Notes: generated from the letters alone by a model not told the origin. Counted from the stretch's first letter, positions 18,272 to 30,450 are shown. The stretch is DNA of 64,000 bases from Ruegeria pomeroyi (GCF_021405525.1 NZ_JAGQAG010000001.1:1984001-2048000), one strand, 5' to 3'. Program-made: numbers and translations.

Positions 18272-19087
18272 TCAGGCTCCTCTGGGGCTGCTCAGGCGCC
18301 CGGACAGCGCCAGTGTTTCGAGTTGGGTCAGGATTTCGGCCAGCACCGGGCGCAGGCGGTCGGCGCGCTCGGTCCGATAGGTCCAGGGTGCGGCCTCGTC
18401 CATATAGGCGCGCTGCGCGGTTTCCATCTGGATGGCGTGTTGGCCGGTCTCGGGCCGACCGTAATGGCGGGTGGTCCAGCCGCCCTTGAAGCGGCCGTTC
18501 AGAACGGTCTGGTCCGGGTCGGCGGCGCGGCAGGTTTCAAGCGTCGCCACCTCGATCTCGGGGGCGCAGGTGGTGCCATTGTTGGTGCCGATATTGAATA
18601 TCGGCAGGGTGCCGGCAAACAGGAACGGAATGTCGGACCGGATCGAGTGGCAATCATACAGCACCGCCACCCCGTGCCGGTCGCGGGCGCGCACCAGCGC
18701 CTCGGCCAGCGCGGCGTGATAGGGGGCGTGATAGGTGGCGCGGCGCTCGGCGATCTCGTCGGCCTCGGGCGCTTGCCCCGACCGCCAGATGTCATGCCCG
18801 TCGAAATCGGTGGTGGGACAGAGCGTGGTGGTGTTCTGCCCGGGATAGAGCGAGATGCCAGCGGGGTCGCGATTGGCGTCGATCACATAGCGGTGCACGG
18901 TTGATTTCACCACGCTCGCGCCGGGCAGCAGCCCGGCATAGAGCCGGTCGATATGCCAGTCGGTATCGCTCAGCCCCTGGCCGCGCGGGTTCAGCCGGGC
19001 GTGGATCGCATCGGGCACAAAGGTGCCACCATGCGGCATGCCCAGCACCACCGGGCCGTCGCCCCGGATCACCTCGACCGGCGTCAT
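18272..19087 (-). CDS. hutG: N-formylglutamate deformylase
   Basis: Final step of histidine breakdown: N-formyl-glutamate to glutamate and formate. It begins [31 protein letters not shown] and [13 protein letters not shown] are the expected metal and substrate blocks. Length 271. The same frame is open much further upstream, but the true ATG at 19087 overlaps the hutH stop as ATGA, so the upstream part is only the shadow of hutH. Translational coupling to hutH is likely. Confidence 0.94.
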   Translation of the reverse strand: MTPVEVIRGDGPVVLGMPHGGTFVPDAIHARLNPRGQGLSDTDWHIDRLYAGLLPGASVVKSTVHRYVIDANRDPAGISLYPGQNTTTLCPTTDFDGHDIWRSGQAPEADEIAERRATYHAPYHAALAEALVRARDRHGVAVLYDCHSIRSDIPFLFAGTLPIFNIGTNNGTTCAPEIEVATLETCRAADPDQTVLNGRFKGGWTTRHYGRPETGQHAIQMETAQRAYMDEAAPWTYRTERADRLRPVLAEILTQLETLALSGRLSSPRGA

Positions 19088-20622
19088 GGCCGCAGCCCGC
19101 CCATGTCGATCCCCACCGCATCGAGGAGCGCACCGGCGCCGACCAGCCGCGCCGCGGTTTCGATCTCGGGCGCCATGTAACGGTCTTCCTCCAGCCGGGG
19201 CACCTCGGCGCGCAGTCGCGCGACCGCAGCTTGCAGCGCGGTGCTGGTCTGCAAGGGCGCACGGAACTCGATGCCTTGCGCGGCGCAAAGCAGCTCGACG
19301 CCCAGGATGTAATGCAGGTTGTCGACCATCCGACCCAGCCGCACCGCCCCATGCGCCGCCATGGATACGTGATCCTCCTGATTGGCGCTGGTGGGGGTGC
19401 TGTCGGTGACGCAGGGATTGGCCAGATGCTTGTTCTCGCTCATCAGCGCGGCGGTGGTGACTTCGGCAATCATCAGGCCGGAATTCAGCCCCGGTTTCGG
19501 GGTCAGGAAAGGCGGCAGATCGAAACTCAGCGTCGGATCCACCATCAGCGCCACCCGGCGTTGGGCGATGGCGCCGATCTCGGACAGGGCCAGTGCGATC
19601 AGATCGGCGGCAAAGCCCACCGGCTCGGCGTGGAAATTGCCGCCCGAGACGATCATGTCCGCCTCGGCCAGCACCAGCGGGTTGTCGGTGGCGGCATTGG
19701 CCTCGATCTCCAGCGTCTGGGCGGCCTGGCGCAGCACGTCCATGGCCGCACCGGTCACCTGCGGCTGGCAGCGGATGCAATAGGGGTCCTGCACCCGGGT
19801 GTCGCCCTCGCGATGGCTTTCGCGGATCTCCGAGCCGTCGAGCAGCGCCCGCATCCGGGCGGCGGCGTCGATCTGGCCGCGATGGCCGCGCAGCGCGTGG
19901 ATTTCGGGTTGCAGGGGCGCGGTCGAGCCCATGATCGCATCGGTGGACAGCGCCGCCGTCACCAGCGAGGAAGTCGCCGCGCGCCAGGCACCGAACAGGC
20001 CCGCCAGCGCGAATGCGGTCGAGAACTGGGTGCCGTTGATAAAGGCCAGCCCCTCCTTTGGCCCCAGCGGAATGGGGGTCAGGCCGGCACGTGCCAATGC
20101 CACGGCGCCGGGCAGGCGTTCGCCCTGGTATTCGGCCTCGCCTGCGCCGATGATCACCGCCGTCATATGGGCCAGCGGCGCCAGATCGCCCGAGGCTCCG
20201 ACCGAGCCCTGCACCGGGATCACCGGGGTGACATCGCGCGCCAGCATCTCCTGAAGCAGCGTGATCAGCTCCCACCGCACGCCCGAGGCGCCACGCCCCA
20301 GCGACAGCAGCTTCAGCACCATCATCAGCCGGGCCATGCGGCGCGGGATCGGGGCGCCGACGCCGCAGCAATGGGACAGGATCAGGTTGCGTTGCAGGGT
20401 GGCGGTGTCCTGCGGTGCGACCTTGAGGCTGGCCAGTTTGCCAAAGCCCGTATTCACGCCATAGACCGGCGCATTGCCCGCTGCCGCCGCCTGAATGCGC
20501 GCCGCCGCCGCCTCGACCGCCGGGCGGCAGGCGGGGTCGAGCCGCGCCGGGCTTTCGTCGAAATAGATCTGCGCCAGTTGCTCGAGCGTGGCAGAGCCGG
20601 GGGTGAGGGTGAGGGCGGTCAC
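19084..20622 (-). CDS. hutH: Histidine ammonia-lyase
   Basis: Non-oxidative deamination of histidine to urocanate, the entry step. The Ala-Ser-Gly triad that forms the methylidene-imidazolone cofactor is at about residues 143-145 in [27 protein letters not shown] (about 54-64) and TDNPLV are also conserved. Length 512 is standard. ATGA overlaps at both ends couple it to hutI upstream and hutG downstream. Confidence 0.97.
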   Translation of the reverse strand: MTALTLTPGSATLEQLAQIYFDESPARLDPACRPAVEAAAARIQAAAAGNAPVYGVNTGFGKLASLKVAPQDTATLQRNLILSHCCGVGAPIPRRMARLMMVLKLLSLGRGASGVRWELITLLQEMLARDVTPVIPVQGSVGASGDLAPLAHMTAVIIGAGEAEYQGERLPGAVALARAGLTPIPLGPKEGLAFINGTQFSTAFALAGLFGAWRAATSSLVTAALSTDAIMGSTAPLQPEIHALRGHRGQIDAAARMRALLDGSEIRESHREGDTRVQDPYCIRCQPQVTGAAMDVLRQAAQTLEIEANAATDNPLVLAEADMIVSGGNFHAEPVGFAADLIALALSEIGAIAQRRVALMVDPTLSFDLPPFLTPKPGLNSGLMIAEVTTAALMSENKHLANPCVTDSTPTSANQEDHVSMAAHGAVRLGRMVDNLHYILGVELLCAAQGIEFRAPLQTSTALQAAVARLRAEVPRLEEDRYMAPEIETAARLVGAGALLDAVGIDMGGLRP

Positions 20623-21824
20623 AAGGTGCCTCCGATGATGCGTTTGTAAAGCGGGTTGAACCCGATGCGATAGGCGAGTTCCGCCGGGTGAGCCACGTCC
20701 CAGACCGCCAGATCGGCGCGCTGGCCCGGGGCCAGCGTGCCCCGGTCGATCATACCCAGCGCGCGCGCGGCATTGCGGGTGGCGCCGGCCAGCGCCTCTT
20801 CGGGCGTCAGGCGAAACAGGGTGCAGGCCATGTTCATCGCCAAGAGCAGCGATGTCATCGGCGAGGAACCGGGATTGGCATCGGTCGAGACCGCCATCGG
20901 CACGCCATGTTCGCGCAACAGCGCAACGGGCGGCTTTTGCGTTTCGTTCAGGGTATAGAACGCACCGGGCAGGATCACCGCCGTCATCCCGGCCCGTGCC
21001 ATGGCCACCACGCCCTCCTCGTCGAGATACTCGATATGGTCGGCCGAGAGCGCGCCGTAAGAGGCGGCGAGTTTGGCCCCGCCCAGATTGGAAAGCTGTT
21101 CGGCATGCAGCTTCACCGGCAGGCCCAGATCGCGGGCCACGTCAAAGACGCGGGCGATCTGGGCAGGGTCAAAGGCGATGCCCTCACAGAACCCGTCCAC
21201 CGCATCCACCAGCCCCTCGGCATGGGCGGCGCGCAGGGCGGGGATTGCCACGGTGTCGATATAGGCATCCGCGCGTCCGGCATAGTCCGCCGGCACCGCA
21301 TGGGCGCCGAGAAAGCTGGTGCGGATGGTCACGTCACGGTGCTGGCCGATCGCGCGGGCGGCGCGCAGCATGCGCAGTTCGGTCTCGGTGTCCAGCCCAT
21401 AGCCGGATTTCACCTCGATCACCGCCACGCCCTCGGCGATCATCGCATCGACACGGGGCAGGGCGCTGGCGACCAGCTCTGCCTCGGTGGCGGTGCGGGT
21501 GGCCGTCACGGTCGAGACGATGCCGCCGCCCGCGCGCGCGACCTCTTCATAGGTGGCCCCTTGCAGCCGCATTTCGAATTCCGAGGCCCGGTTGCCGCCA
21601 AACACGATATGGGTGTGACAGTCGATCAGTGCGGGCGTCACCAGCCGCCCGCCCAGATCATGCGCGGGCAGGGTGGCGAACCGCGCGGGCAGGTCGGCAC
21701 GTGGCCCTGCCCACAGGATATGTCCGGCCTCGGCCACCAGCGCGGCGTCGTGGATCAGCCCATAGGGCGCGGAGTCGCCCGCCATGGTCGCGAGGGTACA
21801 GTTCTGAAACAGGGCGATTGACAT
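20619..21824 (-). CDS. hutI: Imidazolonepropionase
   Basis: Hydrolyses 4-imidazolone-5-propionate to N-formimidoyl-glutamate. Amidohydrolase metal motif [13 protein letters not shown], with [16 protein letters not shown] and [10 protein letters not shown]-type blocks ([12 protein letters not shown] here), and the C-terminal NAARALG typical of the family. 401 residues. It is the first gene of the hut operon, so the operon promoter and HutC operator are expected in 21825-21992. Confidence 0.96.
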   Translation of the reverse strand: MSIALFQNCTLATMAGDSAPYGLIHDAALVAEAGHILWAGPRADLPARFATLPAHDLGGRLVTPALIDCHTHIVFGGNRASEFEMRLQGATYEEVARAGGGIVSTVTATRTATEAELVASALPRVDAMIAEGVAVIEVKSGYGLDTETELRMLRAARAIGQHRDVTIRTSFLGAHAVPADYAGRADAYIDTVAIPALRAAHAEGLVDAVDGFCEGIAFDPAQIARVFDVARDLGLPVKLHAEQLSNLGGAKLAASYGALSADHIEYLDEEGVVAMARAGMTAVILPGAFYTLNETQKPPVALLREHGVPMAVSTDANPGSSPMTSLLLAMNMACTLFRLTPEEALAGATRNAARALGMIDRGTLAPGQRADLAVWDVAHPAELAYRIGFNPLYKRIIGGTL

Positions 21825-21943
21825 TGGGGCGGCCTGGTTGATTTTACCCCCTCACATGTATGAGTAATAGTTTTTTATGTCCAGTCATAATATGAGGCGC
21901 GAGCGCGCTTCTCACCCTTTTTGCGCTGTTCAGCACGCGCGCC

Positions 21944-21961
21944 AATTTGTATACGTAAATT
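21944..21961. promoter_or_regulatory. hutC: Candidate HutC operator
   Basis: AATTTGTATACGTAAATT has 5-bp outer arms AATTT/AAATT around GTATAC. It lies between divergent hutI and hutC, about 30 bp before the hutC start. AT-rich symmetry and position suit a GntR/HutC site; the match is by eye only. Confidence 0.45.
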
Positions 21962-21992
21962 CCGAATTGCGCAGATTTATAAGGGCGGGGCG

Positions 21993-22694
21993 ATGGGCGA
22001 GGAGACGCGGGTCAGCTATCAGGAGATCAAAGCCCGCGTCCTGGCGGCGATCCGCGACAATACCTGGCCGCCGGGCGCGATGCTGCCGGGCGAGGTGACG
22101 CTGGCCGAGGAATATGGCTGCGCGCGTGCGACCGTCAACCGGGCCATGCGCGAACTGGCCGAAGAGGGGATCGTCGAGCGCAAGCGCAAGGCGGGCACGC
22201 GGGTCAAACTGGCTCCGGTCCGGCAGGCGCGTTTCGCAATCCCGGTGGTGCGCGAAGAGATCGAGAGCACAGGTGCCACCTATCGCTATGCGCTGGTCAG
22301 CCGCTCCGAAGAGGCCGCGCCGAACTGGCTCTGCGCTCAGTTGGGGCTGTCCGCACAGGACCGGGTCTTGCAACTGGTCTGCATGCACTACGCCGACGAG
22401 CGTCCCTTTCAGCTGGAACAGCGCTGGATCAACCTGAGTACGGTGCCGCAGGCAGAGCACAAGGATTTCTCGCAGACCGGACCCAATGAATGGCTGGTCA
22501 GCGAGGTGCCGTTCACCGATATCCGGCTCAGTTTCTCGGCCTGTCGGGGCAACCGCGAAACGGCCGAGTTTCTGGGCGGCAACGAGACCGACGCCCATTT
22601 CACGGTGGAGCGGGTGACCTGGTTGGGCGAGCGGCCGGTGACCTATGCCCGGCTGCTGTTCCATTCGGGCTATCGCATGACCACGATGTTATGA
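21993..22694 (+). CDS. hutC: Histidine utilisation repressor (GntR/HutC subfamily)
   Basis: 233 residues: N-terminal GntR winged helix (about 5-75, LPGEVTLAEEYGCARATVNRAMRELAEEGIVERKRKAGTRV) and a C-terminal UTRA ligand-binding domain (about 90-230). In characterised bacteria HutC represses hut genes until urocanate binds. It is divergent from the hut operon. The start MGEETRVSYQEIK at 21993 aligns with the family; the open frame upstream covers the operator and is not coding. Confidence 0.92.
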   Translation: MGEETRVSYQEIKARVLAAIRDNTWPPGAMLPGEVTLAEEYGCARATVNRAMRELAEEGIVERKRKAGTRVKLAPVRQARFAIPVVREEIESTGATYRYALVSRSEEAAPNWLCAQLGLSAQDRVLQLVCMHYADERPFQLEQRWINLSTVPQAEHKDFSQTGPNEWLVSEVPFTDIRLSFSACRGNRETAEFLGGNETDAHFTVERVTWLGERPVTYARLLFHSGYRMTTML

Positions 22695-22776
22695 CACGAT
22701 ACGACGATGGGACCTCGTCGGATTTCGTGCTAGCCGGAAGGTCGATGCCGCAATTCGATCAGAAAGCCGGACTGCC

Positions 22777-23241
22777 ATGTCTCATCCCCTGGACGCCGCC
22801 GACCTGACCATTCTGCGCAGCCTGCAAGAGGATTGCCGGCTGGGGCTGGAAGAGCTGGCGCATCGCTGCGCGCTGTCGGTGCCTTCGGTGCAGCGTCGGT
22901 TGAAGCGGCTGCGTGAGGCAGGCTTGATCGAAAAGGAAATCGCCGTTCTCGACCCGGCGGGGTTCGACTGGAAGATGACCTTTGTGGTGATGGTCGAGCT
23001 GGAGCGGGAATCGCTCCAGCAGCTCGATCTGTTTCGCAAAAGGGCCAAGGCCGAGCCGCAGGTGCAGCAATGCTACTATGTCACCGGCGAGGCGGATTTC
23101 ATCCTGATCTGCACCGCACGTGACATGCAGGATTTCGAAGCGCTGACCCATCGGTTGTTCTTCGAGGATTCGAATGTCCGGCGTTTCCGCACCTCGGTGG
23201 CGATGGACCGGACCAAGGTTTCGCTCAGCCTGCCGATCTGA
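22777..23241 (+). CDS. Lrp/AsnC-family transcriptional regulator
   Basis: 154 residues: helix-turn-helix at about 8-55 (LTILRSLQEDCRLGLEELAHRCALSVPSVQRRLKRLREAGLIEKE) and a RAM effector domain after about 65 (VVMVELERESLQQLDLF ... CYYVTGEADFILICTARDM). This family responds to amino acids. It lies 82 bp downstream of hutC on the same strand, so a link to amino-acid catabolism is possible but unproven. A run of hairpins follows the stop. Confidence 0.9.
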   Translation: MSHPLDAADLTILRSLQEDCRLGLEELAHRCALSVPSVQRRLKRLREAGLIEKEIAVLDPAGFDWKMTFVVMVELERESLQQLDLFRKRAKAEPQVQQCYYVTGEADFILICTARDMQDFEALTHRLFFEDSNVRRFRTSVAMDRTKVSLSLPI

Positions 23242-23247
23242 GCGGCG

Positions 23248-23317
23248 CCGTTTTCTTGCAAAGAAAACGGGACGGAAAACAGATGTTTTCCGGGCCGGAA
23301 TTTCCGCGAAATTCCGG
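23248..23317. terminator. Three consecutive perfect hairpins after the AsnC gene
   Basis: CCGTTTTCTT/AAGAAAACGG (10 bp, loop GCA, 23248-23270); GGAAAACA/TGTTTTCC (8 bp, 23274-23291); CCGGAATTTC/GAAATTCCGG (10 bp, loop CGC, 23295-23317). The stems are unrelated in sequence. All lie between convergent genes. Confidence 0.75.
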
Positions 23318-23337
23318 CGGCGTTGCTCTACGGAAAA

Positions 23338-23359
23338 GGGGCGCGGTCACCCGCGCCCC
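23338..23359 (-). terminator. Hairpin terminator of tkt
   Basis: Nine-bp stem GGGGCGCGG/CCGCGCCCC with a 4-base loop, 25 bases beyond the tkt stop. It is the fourth hairpin in this intergenic region. Confidence 0.65.
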
Positions 23360-23384
23360 CCCCTGTGTCTTTTCCGGATCAGCC

Positions 23385-25409
23385 TCAGCCCAGCAGGTCC
23401 TTGACCTTCGCGACAGTTGCAGCGGCGGTGATGCCGAACTTCTCATAGAGCTCTTCGGCCGGGGCCGAGGCGCCAAATCCGGTCATACCGACAAAGCCCG
23501 CCTTGGCCTCGCGCCCACGCTCGCCCAGCAGCCAGCGGTCCCAGCCGCCTGCACGAACCGCGGCCTCGATGCCGACGCGGACCGGGCCTGCGGGCAGGAC
23601 GCGCTTGCGATAGGCTTCGTCCTGCTCGGCAAACAGTTCCATGCACGGCATCGACACCACGCGGGTGCCGATACCCTCGGCCTCGAGCGCTGCGCGGGCC
23701 TGCATGGCGATCTCGACCTCGGAGCCAGTGGCGATCAGGATCACCTGACGCTTGCCCGCGCTTGCATCGGCCAGCACATAGGCGCCCTGCGCGCTGAGGT
23801 TCTTGGTCTTGTGCTCGGTGCGCAGTGTCGGCAGGTTCTGGCGCGTCAGCGACAGGACCGAGGGGCTCTGCTGGAAGGTCAGGGCCAGTTCCCAGGCCTC
23901 GGCTGTTTCCGCCGTGTCGGCGGGGCGGAACACATAGGTGTTGGGCGTGGCCCGGCTGATCGCCAGATGCTCCACCGGCTGGTGGGTCGGACCGTCCTCG
24001 CCTAGCCCGATCGAGTCATGCGTCATCACAAAGACCGACGGGATCTTCATCAGCGCGGCCAGGCGCATCGCCGGGCGGGCGTAGTCGGTGAAACACATGA
24101 AGGTGCCGCCATAGGGGCGGATGCCGCCATGCAGCGCCATGCCGTTCATCGCCGCCGCCATGCCATGTTCGCGAATACCCCAGTGGATATAGCGGCCCTT
24201 GCGGTTTTCAGGCAGGAAGATGCCCAGATCGGCGGTCTTGGTATTGTTCGAGCCGGTCAGGTCGGCCGAGCCGCCGACGGTCTCGGTCATGATCGGGTTG
24301 ACGACCTTCAGCACCTCTTCCGAACTTTTGCGGGTGGCCCATTTGGGCTGCTCTTCGGACACCTGCTTTTTCAGGGCACGGATGGCGCCCGACAGTTTCT
24401 TGGGCGCCTCGAACGCATAGGCGCGGGTAAATTCGGCCTGCTTGCGCTCGCTCAGCTCGGCAAAGCGGGCCTGCCAGGCGGCGCGCTCGGCGGCGCCCCG
24501 GCTGCCGATGGCCTCCCAGGCGGATTTAACCTCCGCGGGCACCTCGAAGGGTCCATGCGCCCAGCCATAGGCCTCTTTCGCGGCCAGAAGCTGGCCCTGG
24601 TCGGTCAGCGCGCCATGACCCTTGGGGGTGTCCTGTGCCGCGTGGCCGAGCGCGATATGGGTCTTGCAGGCGATCATCGTCGGCTTTTTCGAACCCTTGG
24701 CCTGGGTCAGGGCGGCGTCGATGGCGGCCGGGTCATGTCCGTCAATCTCGATCACATGCCAGCCCGAGGCGGCAAAGCGGCGGACCTGATCGGTGCGGTC
24801 GGCGATATCGACGGTACCGTCGATGGTGATGTTGTTGTTGTCCCACAGGACGACCAGCTTGCTCAGCTCCAGACGCCCGGCAAGGCCGATGGCCTCCTGG
24901 CTGACGCCCTCCATCAGGCAGCCGTCACCGGCGATCACATAGGTGTAATGGTCGACGACCTTCTTGCCGTACTGCGCGCGCTGGATTTCCTCGGCGATGG
25001 CAAAGCCCACGGCGTTCGAGATGCCCTGACCCAGCGGGCCGGTGGTGGTCTCGATCCCATTGGCCAGGAAATTCTCGGGGTGGCCGGCGGTCTTTGCACC
25101 CATCTGGCGGAAGTTCCTGATCTCGTCCAGCGTGATCTCAGGATTGCCGGTGAGATAGAGCAGCGAATAGAGCAGCATCGAACCATGGCCGGCCGACAGG
25201 ATGAACCGGTCGCGGTCGGGCCATGTGGGGGTGACGGCGTCGAATTTCAGGTGCTTTTCGAACAGCACGGTGGCGACATCGGCCATGCCCATCGGCATGC
25301 CGGAATGGCCGGAATTCGCCGCCGCGATGGCATCCAGCGTCAGGGCGCGGATGGCGGTGGCCTTGGTCCAGTGGTCGGGGTTCGCAGTGCGCAGCGCAAT
25401 CAGGTCCAC
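23385..25409 (-). CDS. tkt: Transketolase
   Basis: Thiamine-diphosphate enzyme moving two-carbon units between sugar phosphates (pentose phosphate and Calvin-type pathways). The N-terminal block [20 protein letters not shown], the ThDP/Mg motif [13 protein letters not shown] (about 150) and the pyrimidine-domain [19 protein letters not shown] are intact. Two GTG starts are possible. I prefer the one at 25409 ([14 protein letters not shown], 674 aa), with AAAGGA upstream, because it matches the family; the other at 25460 adds a basic 17-residue leader. Confidence 0.93.
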   Translation of the reverse strand: MDLIALRTANPDHWTKATAIRALTLDAIAAANSGHSGMPMGMADVATVLFEKHLKFDAVTPTWPDRDRFILSAGHGSMLLYSLLYLTGNPEITLDEIRNFRQMGAKTAGHPENFLANGIETTTGPLGQGISNAVGFAIAEEIQRAQYGKKVVDHYTYVIAGDGCLMEGVSQEAIGLAGRLELSKLVVLWDNNNITIDGTVDIADRTDQVRRFAASGWHVIEIDGHDPAAIDAALTQAKGSKKPTMIACKTHIALGHAAQDTPKGHGALTDQGQLLAAKEAYGWAHGPFEVPAEVKSAWEAIGSRGAAERAAWQARFAELSERKQAEFTRAYAFEAPKKLSGAIRALKKQVSEEQPKWATRKSSEEVLKVVNPIMTETVGGSADLTGSNNTKTADLGIFLPENRKGRYIHWGIREHGMAAAMNGMALHGGIRPYGGTFMCFTDYARPAMRLAALMKIPSVFVMTHDSIGLGEDGPTHQPVEHLAISRATPNTYVFRPADTAETAEAWELALTFQQSPSVLSLTRQNLPTLRTEHKTKNLSAQGAYVLADASAGKRQVILIATGSEVEIAMQARAALEAEGIGTRVVSMPCMELFAEQDEAYRKRVLPAGPVRVGIEAAVRAGGWDRWLLGERGREAKAGFVGMTGFGASAPAEELYEKFGITAAATVAKVKDLLG

Positions 25410-25675
25410 GAGGCTTTGTCCTTTGGGTTTCGGGCGGGTTTTGCGCTCAATACCACTCACCCCTCAAAGTTCAAGCCAAACAGGTTTTTTGTCGGAGACG
25501 CTACATCAGAAGCCGCCGACAAGTCGTTGAAAGCAAAGATGGGGGTATTTTCCCCGTCATTTGGTTAGACTACTGCTATCCATTCCGGCATCCGATTCGG
25601 TCGGCATCATTGCCGCGCCGTTCCGGGTCCGGAAAAGAGAAGCAAGAACAACACGCGCATCACGAGGGTGAGGGC

Positions 25676-26557
25676 ATGAGCCAGATCGAGGAACTGCACA
25701 GCCGCATTTCGGTCGCGATGGAGCGGATCGGAGCCGGGGTCGAAGCCCTGGCGATGCCGCAAGAGGCAGCGCCGCCATCGGAATCCGTCGAAGCCGATAA
25801 TGATCTGATCGCTGCGCTGGAAGACGAACGGCTCGCTAATGCGCAGTTGCAAGAGCGACTGAAGGCGATCAAGTCCAAATATGAGGTCGAAATCCAGGCG
25901 CTGCAAGCTGAGGCCGCAGCAGCGCCGATGCCCGTCGAGGATGAAGGCGAGCTTGACAGGCTGCGAGCGGACCTTGCCGAGGCAACTGCCAAGCTGATGT
26001 CCGCTGAGGCGGCCCGGGCAGAGCTGGCCGAGGCCAAGGCGGCGCTGGAGGCCGAAGACCAGAGCACGCTGTTGCGCGCAGAGATCGACGCGCTCAAGGC
26101 CGAGCTCGACGCGGTCGAGGATGTTGAGGCGCTCAAGGCCGAGATCGAGGATCTGCGCTCCCAGGCCGGCAACAGCGCGGTCGAGGATGAACTGCGCACC
26201 GAGATCGAGGCTCTGAAATCCGAACTGGGCCAGTCCGAACGAGTCTCGGAGTTGAGCTCCGAGTTGGAGATGCTGCGCGCCGAACGGGTCAGCCATGGTG
26301 CGGCAATGTCGCGACTGGATGGCGATCTGCAACGGCTGCGCAAGGCCAATGATCAGCTGCGCAAGGCACTGTCGGATCTGCGCGCCGCCAACGAGGCCGG
26401 GGTGGGCGAGCCGCACCTGATCAATGCGGCGATGCTGGCCGAACTGGAGGCTCTGCGCGCTCAACGTGCCACCGATGCGGCCGAGGTTCAGGCGGTGCTG
26501 AGCAAACTGGGGCCGCTGCTGACGTCGGCGAACCTGGCGGAAGGAGAGGATGAATAA
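25676..26557 (+). CDS. Coiled-coil protein coupled to ZapA
   Basis: 293 residues dominated by heptad-like Glu/Ala/Leu/Lys sequence from about 35 to 275 (DLIAALEDERLANAQLQERLKAI; SAEAARAELAEAKAALEAE; ELSSELEMLRAER). No enzyme motif, signal or membrane span is visible. Its TAA overlaps the zapA ATG (TAATG), so the two are translationally coupled. In E. coli, ZapA works with the coiled-coil protein ZapB, which has no obvious alphaproteobacterial counterpart, so a divisome role is a reasonable inference. The start at 25676 follows GAGGGTGAGGGC. Confidence 0.8.
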   Translation: MSQIEELHSRISVAMERIGAGVEALAMPQEAAPPSESVEADNDLIAALEDERLANAQLQERLKAIKSKYEVEIQALQAEAAAAPMPVEDEGELDRLRADLAEATAKLMSAEAARAELAEAKAALEAEDQSTLLRAEIDALKAELDAVEDVEALKAEIEDLRSQAGNSAVEDELRTEIEALKSELGQSERVSELSSELEMLRAERVSHGAAMSRLDGDLQRLRKANDQLRKALSDLRAANEAGVGEPHLINAAMLAELEALRAQRATDAAEVQAVLSKLGPLLTSANLAEGEDE

Positions 26558-26952
26558 TGCCCGAAGTGACAATTCATATCGGCGGCCGCGCCTTCGAGGT
26601 TTCCTGTCAGGAAGGCGAGGAGAGCTTTCTGCATTCGGCTGCCAAGATGCTGGATGACGAGGCGCAGGTGCTGTCGGACCAGATCGGGAGGATGCCCGAG
26701 GCTCGGATGCTGCTGATGGCCGGGCTGATGCTGGCCGACAAGACTGCCGCAGTCGAAGACAAGATCGGCGTAGTCGAAGCCCGGTTGGCCGAGCGCGAGG
26801 CCGAACTGGAAGCGCTGAAATCCGCACCCGCACCCGCGCCCGAGCGGGTTGAGGTAGCAGTGATCCCGCCCTCGGTCACCGATACTTTGGCGGAACTGGC
26901 GGCCCGCGCCGAGGCGCTGGCCGACCGGATCGAAGAAAAGGTGGTAGGCTGA
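26557..26952 (+). CDS. zapA: Cell division protein ZapA
   Basis: Promotes FtsZ bundling at midcell. 131 residues: an N-terminal ZapA globular domain (PEVTIHIGGRAFEVSCQEGEESFLHSAAKMLDDEA) and a central to C-terminal coiled coil (LMLADKTAAVEDKIGVVEARLAEREAELEALK). It ends with a Pro/Ala linker and a short helix. It is the second gene of a pair with the coiled-coil gene, with a one-base overlap. Five hairpins follow within 130 bp. Confidence 0.88.
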   Translation: MPEVTIHIGGRAFEVSCQEGEESFLHSAAKMLDDEAQVLSDQIGRMPEARMLLMAGLMLADKTAAVEDKIGVVEARLAEREAELEALKSAPAPAPERVEVAVIPPSVTDTLAELAARAEALADRIEEKVVG

Positions 26953-26960
26953 GGCCGGGC

Positions 26961-27074
26961 CAAGATATCGCGGATATCTTGTAAAAAGCGCCCCTTGGGG
27001 CGCTTTTTTGACAGGATTTCAGGGGAAATCCTGTTGGCAAAGTCTTTCCAAGACTTTGCTTGCGGTTGCCGCAA
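26961..27074. terminator. Five tandem hairpins between zapA and grxD
   Basis: In order: CAAGATATC/GATATCTTG (26961-26981); AAAAAGCGCCCC/GGGGCGCTTTTT (26983-27008, a classic bidirectional terminator); ACAGGATTTC/GAAATCCTGT (27011-27034); GCAAAGTCTT/AAGACTTTGC (27037-27059); TTGCGG/CCGCAA (27060-27074). All stems are perfect with 2-4 base loops. They fill nearly the whole gap between convergent genes. Confidence 0.85.
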
Positions 27075-27080
27075 GCGCGC

Positions 27081-27443
27081 TCAGGCGTTGGCGGCGCGAA
27101 TCTTGTCGGCGGCGTCCTTGTCATAGGCGACACCGTTCTCTTCCAACAGCGTGTCCAACTCGCCTGACAGGGTCATCTCGGTGATGATGTCGCAGCCGCC
27201 CACGAACTCGCCCTTGACATAAAGCTGCGGGATGGTCGGCCAGTCGGAATAGTCCTTGATGCCCTGGCGGATCTCGTCATCGGCCAGCACGTTCACATCC
27301 TGATAGGCCACGCCCATGTAGTTGAGCACGCCGGCCACGCGGCTGGAAAACCCGCATTGCGGCATTTCCTTGGTGCCCTTCATGTAGAGCACCACATCGT
27401 TGGCTTTGACGGTTTCGTCGATACGGGTCTTTGCGTCGGTCAT
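27081..27443 (-). CDS. grxD: Monothiol glutaredoxin (Grx4/GrxD)
   Basis: CGFS-type glutaredoxin that binds and hands on [2Fe-2S] clusters, often in a complex with Bol[17 protein letters not shown] puts the single active Cys at about residue 30, and [20 protein letters not shown] is the usual glutathione-binding region. 120 residues. It lies downstream of bolA on the same strand, the natural partner in iron-sulfur trafficking and iron sensing. Confidence 0.96.
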   Translation of the reverse strand: MTDAKTRIDETVKANDVVLYMKGTKEMPQCGFSSRVAGVLNYMGVAYQDVNVLADDEIRQGIKDYSDWPTIPQLYVKGEFVGGCDIITEMTLSGELDTLLEENGVAYDKDAADKIRAANA

Positions 27444-27504
27444 TGATGCGTTTCCTTCTGCGCCACGCGGGGTGGCAGAACTGTCTGTCTCCGGCGCCCA
27501 ACGC

Positions 27505-27741
27505 CTATTCGGGCGCCTTGGTGGTCAGGGCCAGCGCGTGCAGCTTGCCGCTGTCGATTTCGGGCTTCACCGCCGCGTTGACGGCACGCTGTTGCTGGAT
27601 CCGGCTCTGGCCACGAAAGCTTTCGTCCACCACCTCGGCGGCCCAATGATTGCCGTCGCCTGCTAGGTCGGTGATGGTGATTTTTGCCTTGGGGAAGTTG
27701 GCGCGGATCAGCGCCTCGATTTCATGGGCTTCCATGGCCAT
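27505..27741 (-). CDS. bolA: BolA family protein
   Basis: 78 residues: [20 protein letters not shown], then a helix-turn-helix-like KH fold with the family signature [15 protein letters not shown] and the conserved C-terminal [11 protein letters not shown]. The start at 27741 follows GGAG by eight bases; the 19 open codons upstream are not supported. It is 61 bp before grxD. BolA and monothiol glutaredoxins form a [2Fe-2S]-bridged dimer in other organisms. Confidence 0.93.
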   Translation of the reverse strand: MAMEAHEIEALIRANFPKAKITITDLAGDGNHWAAEVVDESFRGQSRIQQQRAVNAAVKPEIDSGKLHALALTTKAPE

Positions 27742-27823
27742 GTTATATACTCCAGATGTCTTGCCCCCAGATGTAGAGCGCCGGACCGGGGCGCGCAAGT
27801 CACCCCCGCAGTTGCCACAGGAA

Positions 27824-27862
27824 AAGCGCGCCCCGGAGGCGCGCGTTGGGGCCGGGGCGCTT
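27824..27862 (-). terminator. Probable purL terminator
   Basis: AAGCG(CG)CCCCGG pairs with CCGGGGCGCTT, an 11-bp stem with a two-base bulge, one base beyond the purL stop. Confidence 0.5.
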
Positions 27863-27863
27863 C

Positions 27864-30023
<2,160 letters not shown>

Positions 30024-30321
30024 CTGGTGTCGTTCCCCCGTGAAAGTTGAGATGCCTTTAGCGGATATCCGAAGGAGGGGGAAGAGGGGGACGCCGGTCA
30101 GATCCGCGACCTGTTCGCGCCTGCTCAGCGGATGAGGCCAACAGGTTTCGAAACCGGAGCGACGGCGCGCGGATTGCACTTGCGCGCTGTTTTGCGGATT
30201 TTGCGAACAAGCACAGCGGGCGCGGAGGAAAACCGGTTCTGCACTCTAACCTGCCCGGGGCGGCGGGCGGCGCACAGGGCAATCGTCCGTCGCGATACAA
30301 GGGTTGCCGATTGAAAAACGC
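30024..30321. other. Non-coding stretch between purL and tRNA-Asn
   Basis: About 300 bases with no supported gene. Short open frames here lack ribosome sites or family likeness. It should contain the purL promoter; I cannot place a -35/-10 pair with confidence. Confidence 0.4.
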
Positions 30322-30353
30322 AAAAGGCGAAACCGAGGGGGCTCGCCCTTTTT
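30322..30353 (-). terminator. tRNA-Asn terminator
   Basis: Minus-strand stem AAAAGGGCGA/TCGCCTTTT (one bulged G) with a GC-rich loop, about 22 bases after the encoded CCA of the tRNA. Confidence 0.6.
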
Positions 30354-30375
30354 GCTTGAGTATCAAGCGATTGAA

Positions 30376-30450
30376 TGGCTCCGGCGGTAGGGATCGAACC
30401 TACGACCAATTGATTAACAGTCAACTGCTCTACCGCTGAGCTACGCCGGA
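30376..30450 (-). tRNA. tRNA-Asn (anticodon GTT)
   Basis: Full cloverleaf: acceptor TCCGGCG/CGCCGGA, D arm GCTC AGCGGTA GAGC, anticodon arm GTTGA CTGTTAA TCAAT (anticodon GTT), T arm GTAGG TTCGATC CCTAC, discriminator G and encoded CCA at 30376-30378. One G-T pair closes the anticodon stem; everything else pairs. Confidence 0.97.

Noticed and set aside
19088-20371. Open frame extending hutG by about 430 codons
   Set aside because: It runs out of frame through hutH. hutG's own ATG overlaps the hutH stop and gives the normal family length.
26961-27074. Possible CRISPR-like or tandem repeat array
   Set aside because: The hairpin arms differ from one another and there are no equal spacers.
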